Source: an uncultured Alistipes sp. | GTDB lineage: Bacteria; Bacteroidota; Bacteroidia; Bacteroidales; UBA932 | DNA: 14,900 nt | Direction: 5' to 3' | Assembly (NCBI GenBank): GCA_900544195.1 | Contig: UQUJ01000073.1 | Coordinates: forward strand, 1 to 14,900 | In this document: positions 1 through 6,719 of the stretch, piece by piece | Position numbering within the stretch: the first letter of the stretch is position 1 | How the letters are laid out: each line of letters opens with the position of its first letter | Notes under the pieces: generated by a model | What the model saw: the letters and a program-made list of their open reading frames with translations, nothing else | Told to the model about the DNA's origin: nothing | The model's database searches: none | Translations under genes and position numbers: made by a program

Positions 1-53
1 TAGACCGAAAAGATTCCTTAAGATGATGCAGGTTATTTTTTGAATGTTACTTA
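1..53 (+). repeat. Partial copy (tail) of ~161-bp palindromic MITE-like repeat
   Basis: These 53 bases match 12992-13044 with a single difference (T at 45, G at 13036). They are the right-hand end of the palindromic element described in full at 12882-13042; the rest lies outside the window to the left. The similarity stops after base 53, which helps define the element boundary. The terminal GTTACT is the inverted counterpart of the AGTAAC that begins the other copies. No gene starts directly from this copy: the next gene to the right is on the opposite strand and points toward it. Confidence 0.85.
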
Positions 54-150
54 ATGTCACACGCGGCATTAAAATAGGAATGATTGTTTAGAATCTGTTT
101 TGAGTTGTTTGAAATGTTCTTTGATGTGAAAAATCTTCAAAAACAGCTTC

Positions 151-1410
151 TTAGTCCTGTCTCAAAGTCTCAATCCTCTCCGGAGACAGCCCTGTGGCAA
201 TCCCGATCTGTTCAACCGGAATGCCTAACGACAGCATAGACTTAGCGACTTTCTCTATACCCTTCTCTACGCCTTCCGCCGTGCCTTGCTCGACACCGGC
301 CTTAAAGCCTTTGCGGTAGCCCTGCTGCTCGGCACCTTTGATGTACGGGTGCATCTCTTTCTCTGTCATCATATCGCTGAAATAGTTGTCAATCTCCTGG
401 TCGTCAAGGCCGCTGACACGCATCGCCCGCTCTAACCTCTCAAACTCAGCGTCTTTCTCCGACCTCGACTTCGCAAATATAGCGAAATTTCTGAATATCC
501 GGCACCATGCTGCCACAGGACTGTCATATTCATCAGTGTAGCGCATTATCCTCGGCAATTCCAACAGATAGAACGACATCCGGTCTCCGAACGGCTCGGC
601 CGTCTCGATCTCACGCAGTCTGTAATGGTACAGGATCTTTCCCTCCGGCGAGTTCGGATGCTCGTCCTCATAGTTCATTATGCAGATGACCTTGACGGGC
701 GCAAGGACATATTCCTCATCCCCGCGCTTCACCTGTCTGGTCACCAGCCTTGAGCCGTAGAAGAGCAGACGGTCGCGCTGGTCGAAACGCGAAGCCTTCT
801 GCATCTCGACCAGAATCGTCCCGCCCGGTGTCCGGCAAAGAAGGTCGAAGAGTATCCTCTTGTCCTGAGAAGACATCTCCGTCAGTTCCGTGTTCCGGAA
901 CTCAACCGACATGATGTCCTCCTCAAGGATGTCATTGAGGAGCCGGACAAGCAATTCCGGGTGGTTCTGGAACAGATACTTGAACGCCCAGTCACAGGTC
1001 AGGTCAAGATACTCCGGCGTGGCGAGCCGCTGTGCGTAGGCATCCTTCTCCTCGTCGGTCATCCCGATGAACCGCCCGTCGTTCTCAATCAGCCTACGGC
1101 AGTGGCGGTAGCGTTTAAGATACTGCTCCTCCTCCGATGCGGCGACCGGGCAGTCAGTGGCTTCCTCCGCGGCTTTACAACCTGTGGTCTCCTTGTTAAT
1201 AACCTCCACCTGTTCAATGGCATGTTGGCCATTGAAGTCTCGTCCAACAATCTCGTGGTCCATTGCCTCACGTTCAATGATGCCCTGTTCAAAGGCCCCC
1301 TGATCAATGGACCGCTGTTCAATGGTCACTTGGTTAATGGTCTCTTGGTTAATGGTAGTATGGTCATCGGCCTTCCGCCTGACGGCCTCGTTTCTCTCTG
1401 AAGTCTCCAT
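151..1410 (-). CDS. Rpn/PDDEXK_2-family nuclease-like protein with pentad-repeat N-terminus
   Basis: A 419-residue protein resembling the Rpn family (recombination-promoting nuclease, PD-(D/E)XK transposase-like proteins abundant in Bacteroidetes). The family core starts near residue 130, where 'DLTCDWAFKYLF' resembles the usual N-terminus of these proteins. The nuclease-like motif follows: an Asp in 'ILFDLL' and the Glu of 'LVEMQKA', the D...ExQ arrangement typical of the family. The C-terminus is a Gly/Glu/Lys-rich helical tail ending in 'IGIATGLSPERIETL', also typical. Unusually, about 130 residues precede the core, and residues 19-68 are ten degenerate five-residue units of the type x-I-N/E/D-Q-x (for example TINQE, TINQV, TIEQR, SIDQG). 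The ATG at 1410 opens the frame. Family members are usually about 280-320 residues, so the extension is real extra sequence or the true start is further in. DNA cleavage is known for E. coli Rpn; here it is inferred. Confidence 0.8.
   Translation of the reverse strand: METSERNEAVRRKADDHTTINQETINQVTIEQRSIDQGAFEQGIIEREAMDHEIVGRDFNGQHAIEQVEVINKETTGCKAAEEATDCPVAASEEEQYLKRYRHCRRLIENDGRFIGMTDEEKDAYAQRLATPEYLDLTCDWAFKYLFQNHPELLVRLLNDILEEDIMSVEFRNTELTEMSSQDKRILFDLLCRTPGGTILVEMQKASRFDQRDRLLFYGSRLVTRQVKRGDEEYVLAPVKVICIMNYEDEHPNSPEGKILYHYRLREIETAEPFGDRMSFYLLELPRIMRYTDEYDSPVAAWCRIFRNFAIFAKSRSEKDAEFERLERAMRVSGLDDQEIDNYFSDMMTEKEMHPYIKGAEQQGYRKGFKAGVEQGTAEGVEKGIEKVAKSMLSLGIPVEQIGIATGLSPERIETLRQD
1207..1356 (-). 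repeat. Ten degenerate 15-bp tandem units encoding pentapeptides
   Basis: Within the Rpn-like gene, residues 19-68 read as ten successive five-residue units. Units in order are TINQE, TINQV, TIEQR, SIDQG, AFEQG, IIERE, AMDHE, IVGRD, FNGQH and AIEQV. The DNA keeps a 15-base period, clearest in the units nearest the start codon, where TTGGTTAATGG occurs twice 15 bases apart on the plus strand. Position 2 is nearly always hydrophobic and position 4 usually Gln. This is not the A(D/N)LXX pattern of classical pentapeptide-repeat proteins. Because the unit is 15 bp, gain or loss of copies would leave the reading frame intact. Confidence 0.8.
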
Positions 1411-1673
1411 AGTTGAAGTGAATCATGTCTGTTTGTCAAAATGTCCCGCGATTCCTCCCGGAACATGACCGCAAGTTAGGCAATCTCAACGAAAGGTAAC
1501 AGAAAGAAACATATAGAATTCATAAAAAACAGAAATTTCTTGGTTTTTACCCCAGAAGAAACCACTCCTTGAGGCGCACAGTCTCCGCTCAAAGCTCTCG
1601 GCAAGGCGCTCAACCCGACAACTCACCTCGGCAATCTGAACAAGTTAACCTATCGCATTGTAACATCTAAATG

Positions 1674-1706
1674 TTGTATAAAACTAAAAAAATAATTGTA
1701 TCTTTG
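1674..1706 (+). promoter_or_regulatory. Bacteroidetes-type promoter of the IS630-like transposase
   Basis: TATCTTTG at 1699-1706 matches the Bacteroidetes -7 consensus TAnnTTTG, and a TTG at 1674-1676 lies 22 bases upstream as a plausible -33 element. The transposase ATG at 1734 is 27 bases downstream of the -7 box. This spacing supports 1734 as the start and argues against the upstream in-frame ATG at 1671. Confidence 0.55.
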
Positions 1707-1733
1707 TCGTATCACATACAGCACGATACGATT

Positions 1734-2434
1734 ATGCCTGTTCAGAAGTACGAGGTGAGCTTGTCTGCAGAGGAGCGCAAACAACTGACCAAGATTGTGA
1801 AGTCCGGCAATATGCCGGCGAGAACCATCCTGCGAGCCAACATCCTTCTTGCGGTGGACAGGAATGGGAAACAGCTTATGACTGTGCAAGAGGCTGCCAT
1901 AGCCTTCAACACGTCTGCCACTACAGTCCAGAACGTCAGGGCTCGTTATGGGGAGAAGGGATTCGACGCAACAATCCAGCGAAAGAAACGGGAGACACCG
2001 CCAGTAGAGGCCAAGGTTACCGGAGACGTCGAGGCTCATATCATAACTCTCGCCTGCGGAGATCCTCCCAAGGGATATACCAAGTGGACGCTTCGTCTTC
2101 TTGCCGACAGGTCGGTCAAACTGGGGTACGTAGAATCTATATCTCATACGCAGGTCGGCCGCATTCTAAAAAAAACGAGCACAGGCCTCATCTGAAGAAG
2201 TGCTGGTGCATACCAGCCAGCCATAACTCGGCTTTCGTCGCAGCGATGGAGGACATCCTCGAGGTGTACAGCCGTCCATATGATGCCAAACACCCTGTCG
2301 TATGTATGGACGAGAAACCTGTTCAGCTTCTGGCAGAAGCAAGAGATGGCTTTACTTCCATCAGTACAGGTGTACGATACGAGGACAACGAATATGTGAG
2401 GAATCCGCAGCACCTGCAGTATCTTCCTTGCTAA
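1734..2434 (+). pseudogene. IS630-family transposase, frameshifted and 3'-truncated
   Basis: The first part (1734-2195, starting MPVQKYEVSLSAEER) is the helix-turn-helix N-terminal half of an IS630-type transposase. The second part continues one frame back: 'KKNEHRPHLKKCWCIP' then 'VVCMDEKPVQLLAEARDGF', where CMDEKP carries the first catalytic Asp of the DDE/D triad. The join lies at a run of eight A at 2168-2175; a -1 slip there restores the family's usual 'ILKKNE-HRPHLKK' sequence. Such slips can be programmed in IS families, so this break alone need not inactivate the gene. After 'EYVRN' the expected continuation (the segment holding the second Asp and the final Glu/Asp) is absent and a stop follows at 2434, so the copy is truncated and presumably inactive. 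No terminal inverted repeat could be identified with confidence. Confidence 0.8.
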
Positions 2435-2937
2435 TATAGCAATATTTTCGTAGATGACAACACCTGTGAGGGTGGCACCTGGGCAAAGTGGATACGTGAA
2501 ATGCGTGGAGGATTAGGTAATGATATTCAATGCATTAAAGAAATGCCTTTGGGTTGATTCGACTAAAGGCGAGGCGGCTTTTAACTGATATTCAAGAAGT
2601 TAGACATCCCCATTGATAATGAGGGCGTGGCAGATAAATAACTGGTAATCAAGGACAAAAGCACTTGCCTACTGGTTAAAGCAACACCAGGAACAACATC
2701 ATAAGCCTAAATATCAATCAGTTAAATGCCACGAGCCCGCCCCACCACCACATACCACCACCTTAACGTTCGCCACCACACACCGCTTTTCTTCACACGC
2801 CCTTACCTTGCCAGGCTTCCGCACAACAGCGATAAGAATCCCCAACACTAACGGGAGAATCCCCCTGTTTTCTACCGCGCACAAATTTTATCATAAAATG
2901 ATAAAATGTCATATTGGTATCATAAGATATTGTGAAT
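2435..2937. other. Degenerate intergenic region with decayed coding fragments
   Basis: There is no intact gene here. Two short stretches look like former coding sequence. Around 2446-2556 an open stretch in one plus-strand frame reads 'IFVDDNTCEGGTWAKWIREM' and on to a stop. Around 2587-2703 another reads 'LIFKKLDIPIDNEGVADK', a stop, then 'LVIKDKSTCLLVKATPGTTS'. I recognise neither. The second is open apart from one internal stop, as expected of a recent pseudogene. From about 2730 to 2790 the plus strand is rich in C and A (CCACCA-like triplets) without a clear repeat unit. The region may be debris from the IS insertion and deletions. Confidence 0.4.
2886..2906. repeat. Perfect 9-bp inverted repeat upstream of ATPase remnant
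   Basis: TTTTATCAT at 2886-2894 is followed by AAA and then its exact reverse complement ATGATAAAA at 2898-2906. It lies 32 bases before the start codon of the ATPase remnant at 2938. An operator or an AT-rich hairpin in the old promoter region are both possible. No run of T follows that would make it a convincing terminator. Confidence 0.6.
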
Positions 2938-3045
2938 ATGATAAATCCATTCATCACTACCGGTTATGACGGTGCCAAATACTTTTGCGACAGGGTCAAA
3001 GAAACAGGGGTCTATCAAGTCTTCGACCTGTTTCTGGATATCTGA
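2938..3045 (+). pseudogene. Remnant of an AAA-type ATP-binding protein gene (internal deletion)
   Basis: A 35-codon open frame begins MINPFITTGYDGAKYFCDR, which resembles the N-terminus of a common Bacteroidales ATP-binding protein family ('MINPF..xGY..xxYFCDR..ET'). After 'VKETG' the sequence jumps to 'VYQVFDLFLDI' and a stop. That resembles the extreme C-terminus of the same kind of protein ('YxVYDxFFxxWL'), with the Walker motifs and the middle missing. The simplest reading is an in-frame internal deletion of most of a gene several hundred codons long. The family assignment rests on recall of the N-terminal pattern only; the C-terminal match is weaker. Confidence 0.5.
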
Positions 3046-3094
3046 ATCCGAGAGCGTTATTTAAGGTAATCTCTCTTACAGGCAGACCTCGAAG

Positions 3095-4111
3095 TTACGG
3101 CATGGCCGGAGCGAGGATCTCGGCGATGGCGGAGGTTTCGATGAGGAAACCGTCGTGGCCGTAGGGGGTCTCGATCTGTTGGTAGCGGGAGCCAGGGATG
3201 AGTTCCGAAAGGGGACGCATATCCTCGGGCGGGAAAAGCTCATCGGAAGACATACAGATGAAGGTGCAGTCCGTCTTGATTTGGGACAGAGCGGCGGCGA
3301 CACCTCCCCGGCCACGTCCCACGTTGTTGCTGTCAACCTCGTCACAGACATATAGATAGGAATATGCATCCCAATCCTTGACGAACTTGGAGGTCTGGTG
3401 ACGGTAATATGAGCCGACCTTGCCGGCGAAGATGGTGTCGTCACTGTCCTCGTTCTGCTTGAAGAGGCCCTCCTCACAGCGATATGTCAGCAGGGCGATC
3501 GCGCGGGCAGCCTTGAGACCCTCCATACCGCCATTCAGGTCACGGTGCTCCTTGAAGGTCGGGTCAGCGAGAAGGGCGAGGCGGCTGGCGGCGTTGAATC
3601 CGGCGAGCCAAGGGGTCACGCGGGCACCGGTGGCGATGAAGAATATCTTTCCGAATATGCCGGGACGCATCACGGCCCATTCAAAGGACATGAATCCGCC
3701 CATCGAAGTACCGACCAGCATATCTATTTTCTCTATTCCAAGATGCTGACGAAGAAGATCAAAGGCTCGTACAGTGTCGCGCACGGTCACGCGGGGGAAC
3801 TCGAAATAGTAGGGCTTGCCGGTTTTCGGATTGGTTGACGCCGGGCTTGACGAACCGCAGGCCGAACCAAGGACGTTGGCGCAGATGACGAAATATTTCC
3901 CGGTGTCGATCAGTCTGCCGGGACCTACCAGAGCCGGCCACCAACTACCCTCCGGATCAGAATCCGCGGTGAGGGCGTGGCATAGCCAGATCACTTTCTT
4001 GTCCGGTGAATATCCAAACGGCGATGTGTGGTAGGTAACCTCCAGATTGTCAATGCTTCCGCCGGACTCAAACTCGAACTTTCCTTCAATCTTATAGATG
4101 TGCTTGATCAT
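3095..4111 (-). CDS. metX: Homoserine O-acetyltransferase-like alpha/beta hydrolase (MetX)
   Basis: A 338-residue MetX-family acyltransferase. It would transfer an acetyl (or succinyl) group from acyl-CoA to the hydroxyl of homoserine, the committing step of methionine synthesis, in the cytosol. The catalytic triad is visible: nucleophile Ser136 in GTSMGG, Asp290 in 'MSSDELFPP' and His319 in 'YGHDGF'. Family motifs include 'HALTADSDPEGSWW' near 45-58 and 'SSPASTNPKTGKPY...FPRVTVRD' near 88-112. The protein is slightly shorter than the 350-380 residues common for MetX but appears complete. The ATG at 4111 lies inside the 3' end of the GH9-CE4 gene (20-bp overlap), so translation may be coupled to it. 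Acyl-donor specificity cannot be told from the family alone; homoserine is inferred rather than serine or another acceptor. Confidence 0.85.
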   Translation of the reverse strand: MIKHIYKIEGKFEFESGGSIDNLEVTYHTSPFGYSPDKKVIWLCHALTADSDPEGSWWPALVGPGRLIDTGKYFVICANVLGSACGSSSPASTNPKTGKPYYFEFPRVTVRDTVRAFDLLRQHLGIEKIDMLVGTSMGGFMSFEWAVMRPGIFGKIFFIATGARVTPWLAGFNAASRLALLADPTFKEHRDLNGGMEGLKAARAIALLTYRCEEGLFKQNEDSDDTIFAGKVGSYYRHQTSKFVKDWDAYSYLYVCDEVDSNNVGRGRGGVAAALSQIKTDCTFICMSSDELFPPEDMRPLSELIPGSRYQQIETPYGHDGFLIETSAIAEILAPAMP

Positions 4112-6614
4112 TGTCTTTCAATGGTGTGAATGAATATCCTTTACGACGCAACTCCCTGATCAGCCCTGGCAGTTTGTCGTAGAACTTGTCAGTCCTGGCC
4201 GGATCCGTTCCGAAATGGATCAGCATGATGTGGCCGTTCAGACCATTGGGATCCGTCCTTTCATATTCCCAAATCCTGCCGAGAATCTCCTTGCTGCTGA
4301 AATAACGCTTCATTTCGGGGGTGGTGTAGTCGCCGTTGGTGAGGGTTCCGGGGGTGTAGTTGATGACCTGCAATCCAAGCTGTCTGGCCCATGAGGAGAT
4401 TGTCGCATTGTAGTGCTCGTAAGGCGGTATGAAGTACGGCGCATCGGTGATGCCGAACTCCCGCAACACCTTGTAGCTCTTGAATATATCCTCGTTGAAC
4501 TCTTGCCTTGTCACCAGAAGAGAGTCCCGGTTGCCCCAAGGGGCGTAGAGCAGGTGGCCATAGGAGTGGCTTCCGACATAGTGTCCTTCGGCGACAAGTC
4601 GGCGAACCACATCCGGGTACATCTCGAAGAACTCTCCAGTGAAGAAGAATCCGCCTTTGATGTTGTACTTTCTCAATGTCGAGATGATTCTTTCCGCTCC
4701 GTCGGCCTTGTCGGCGGCGGTGAACACAAAGTCTATGTGCTTGACTGACGGGTCGGTTCTGATTATTCCGCCGTCTTGGTAGATGTTATTGTCGGTTTGA
4801 GTCGTAAGGTGGGCGGCGGTAGCACTCCCTTCACGCTGGTAGTAAGACAGCGGGAAAGTCAGCGAAGCCGTGCCGTCCATTGTCGGCTCATTTGTGGAAT
4901 AGTCGTGCGTGCTGTCGTGGTAAACAAGATCACCAGGTTGGAACTCCTCGTAGTTGACTCCACCATCGGTGCGGATTCCAAGAAGGCTGCCGAAGATCGT
5001 CGCATAGACAGGGCCGTCAACCAGACCGCCGGTGGTGTTTCCCATCTTGTAATTGATGATGAACGAATGAGGCTGCGTCGGGAATATTCCACCTTTCGGA
5101 AGCTCCACAATCATGCTCACGCCCCATGGATTGCAACCCAGAAGCCAGTCACGCAGAGCACCTTCCATCTCCTGATAGGTCGTGTCACCGGTCAGTTCAC
5201 GGTAAAGGATGCACTGGGTCAGCATCGCCGAGGTCAGATTGTTCGAGCACCATATTCCCGGAATGCCGAACATGAAAGGATGATCCTTGCCGCGCTCATA
5301 GACACGCTGGATGCCCGAACGGATGTTCCTTATGAACTCCGCCGAGACCTTGCCGCCGAAGTTCCTCGCGATGCGGTAATGCCCCATATTCATAAAAGGA
5401 TACCACTGGTAGTGGCGGGCGCTGTCGGCTCCCATCCAAGGGGTCACCGGCTCGCGGCGGGCATATTCAATGGCCTCCGTCCGGTACTTCTTGTCGCCGG
5501 TGCGGCGATACATCTCGTAGGCGGCCAACTCCATGTCGTCCACCCAGTTATCCTCCTCGTAGATGTAAGGGGAAACCACCGAGGCGGTCTGGCAGACACC
5601 TGGCTTGGCTACTCCGGCATCGTAGGCGGCCTGCGCCTTGGCACCTATCTTCTCCGCAAACTCAGGATAGAAAGGCTTCAGGATCTCTGAGCCAAAGGCG
5701 AAGTCCGAAGCGAACTTTCCTGCGGTGCTGGCCACTCCGGTCGTCTTGTTCTTGTCCCCACGCTTGCCTCTCTGCTGAGGCTCACCGGAGCAGAACCACA
5801 CCGGCCTGTACTCGCCTTTTCCCCAACCATAATCGGCCTGATCATCACTCGGGACACGCATTCCGACATGGTCACGGTCATCCGCAATCTGGTTGTACAT
5901 CTCCCCCGGCTCTGGGTTCATCTTGTCCAGCCACTTGAGGCCCCAATAAATCTCATCCACGATGTCCGGGATTCCATTCCGGCCCCGAGTCCCGTCAGCC
6001 AGATGGTTGTCCGAGAACGCCTCCGGATTGCTCTGATAGGCGAACATCATCTGGTAAATCGCGTTGGCTGAGGTGGTTGTGTACTGGAGGCAGTCCGAAG
6101 CGTCGTGCCAACCTCCGGTCACGTCAAGGAAAGTGCTGTCTTTCTTAGGATCCGGATGCCCGACGATGATTCCGTCCTTGCGATGACAACTGTCTTTGAA
6201 GAAAGGGTTCCAACCGCAACGCTGCTGACGCATATAGTTCAGCACAAAATCGGCCGCTCCGTCATAAACCTTAGGATTTATCGGGAATATCTCCGAGCGG
6301 GTCTCGCCTCCTGATGACAATACCTTAATATAATAGGCACCGTCGGTCTTCAAGGCACTGAAATCCAGGCGGCAGGTCATCCTCATCTGCCCAAGCGCGC
6401 CCGTCGGCCTCACGGCGTCAGACCTCCAGACGGCCTCACCGGCAAAGGCATCAACCAACTCGAAACCATTGACCTGGACAGCCTCATTACTCATAAAGAC
6501 CGCCACCTTGGTGGCCTCCGGCAGATAGCCTATCTGGTTGATTCTGACCCAAGATCCGGCGAAAGCCTGAACGGCGGCCAAAGCCAAGACCGCAATGGAA
6601 ACCAATCTTTTCAT
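4092..6614 (-). CDS. Exported GH9 endoglucanase-like enzyme fused to a CE4 (NodB-type) deacetylase-like domain
   Basis: An 840-residue secreted protein. Residues 1-19 form a signal peptide (MKRLVSIAVLALAAVQAFA). An Ig-like CelD_N domain spans about 22-110 ('VRINQIGYLP'). A GH9 (alpha/alpha)6 catalytic domain covers about 120-595. Its catalytic elements are visible: the aspartate motif 'GGWHDASD' (Asp171, Asp174; usually DAGD), 'LGCNPWGVSM' near 492-501, and the general acid Glu576 in 'DYSTNE'. A polysaccharide deacetylase-like domain follows from about 624 to the end. Its metal-binding 'SHSYGH' (His683, His687), 'FIPPYEHYN' (728-736) and 'MLIHFG' (His800) are present. The first motif, normally TFDD, reads 'TAAD' (632-635), so the usual catalytic-base Asp is Ala. 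GH9 enzymes cut beta-glucans such as cellulose or xyloglucan; the CE4 part may be inactive or altered. A TAnnTTTG box at 6672-6679 precedes it. metX overlaps its end. Confidence 0.88.
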   Translation of the reverse strand: MKRLVSIAVLALAAVQAFAGSWVRINQIGYLPEATKVAVFMSNEAVQVNGFELVDAFAGEAVWRSDAVRPTGALGQMRMTCRLDFSALKTDGAYYIKVLSSGGETRSEIFPINPKVYDGAADFVLNYMRQQRCGWNPFFKDSCHRKDGIIVGHPDPKKDSTFLDVTGGWHDASDCLQYTTTSANAIYQMMFAYQSNPEAFSDNHLADGTRGRNGIPDIVDEIYWGLKWLDKMNPEPGEMYNQIADDRDHVGMRVPSDDQADYGWGKGEYRPVWFCSGEPQQRGKRGDKNKTTGVASTAGKFASDFAFGSEILKPFYPEFAEKIGAKAQAAYDAGVAKPGVCQTASVVSPYIYEEDNWVDDMELAAYEMYRRTGDKKYRTEAIEYARREPVTPWMGADSARHYQWYPFMNMGHYRIARNFGGKVSAEFIRNIRSGIQRVYERGKDHPFMFGIPGIWCSNNLTSAMLTQCILYRELTGDTTYQEMEGALRDWLLGCNPWGVSMIVELPKGGIFPTQPHSFIINYKMGNTTGGLVDGPVYATIFGSLLGIRTDGGVNYEEFQPGDLVYHDSTHDYSTNEPTMDGTASLTFPLSYYQREGSATAAHLTTQTDNNIYQDGGIIRTDPSVKHIDFVFTAADKADGAERIISTLRKYNIKGGFFFTGEFFEMYPDVVRRLVAEGHYVGSHSYGHLLYAPWGNRDSLLVTRQEFNEDIFKSYKVLREFGITDAPYFIPPYEHYNATISSWARQLGLQVINYTPGTLTNGDYTTPEMKRYFSSKEILGRIWEYERTDPNGLNGHIMLIHFGTDPARTDKFYDKLPGLIRELRRKGYSFTPLKDNDQAHL

Positions 6615-6671
6615 TATCCTGTGGTTTATGAGATTCTTTTCAAAAAATTAATGAATATATTCTTAAAGACG

Positions 6672-6679
6672 CAAATTTA
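6672..6679 (-). promoter_or_regulatory. -7 promoter element for the GH9-CE4/metX unit
   Basis: The minus strand reads TAAATTTG here, matching TAnnTTTG, 57 bases upstream of the GH9-CE4 start codon. A TTTG at 6695-6698 lies only 15 bases upstream of it, closer than usual, so the -33 element is uncertain. The site lies just beyond the left end of the island-like segment. Confidence 0.45.
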
Positions 6680-6702
6680 GGAAAAATAGCCGTCCAAAAT
6701 GT

Positions 6703-6719
6703 AGAAAATGCTTACTTTT
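6703..6719. repeat. Left copy of 17-bp direct repeat bounding an AT-rich segment
   Basis: AGAAAATGCTTACTTTT occurs here and again, identical, at 9551-9567. This copy ends on the first base of the stop codon of the ATPase gene (6719-6721). The right copy forms part of the ispF promoter. The pair brackets a 2.8-kb AT-rich segment and could be an attachment-type or recombination duplication. Confidence 0.6.

Noticed and set aside
961..1401. Open frame of 146 codons on the plus strand with repetitive 'LFNGHLVNGLLVNG' sequence
   Set aside because: It is the antisense of the pentad-repeat region of the Rpn-like gene. The repeats explain its regularity, and the minus-strand reading has the family domain.
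1661..1676. GTAACATCTAAATGTT near the IS630-like element resembling the repeat's AGTAACAT end
   Set aside because: The likeness covers only about seven bases and does not extend, so there is no real evidence that this IS mobilises the palindromic repeat.
2738..2790. CCACCA-rich stretch that might be a tandem repeat or CRISPR-like array
   Set aside because: No fixed unit length or repeat-spacer pattern. It looks like low-complexity sequence.
4776..5690. Long open frame of 304 codons on the plus strand
   Set aside because: It lies wholly antisense to the well-supported GH9 coding region, shows no recognisable motif, and reflects the codon bias of the opposite strand.
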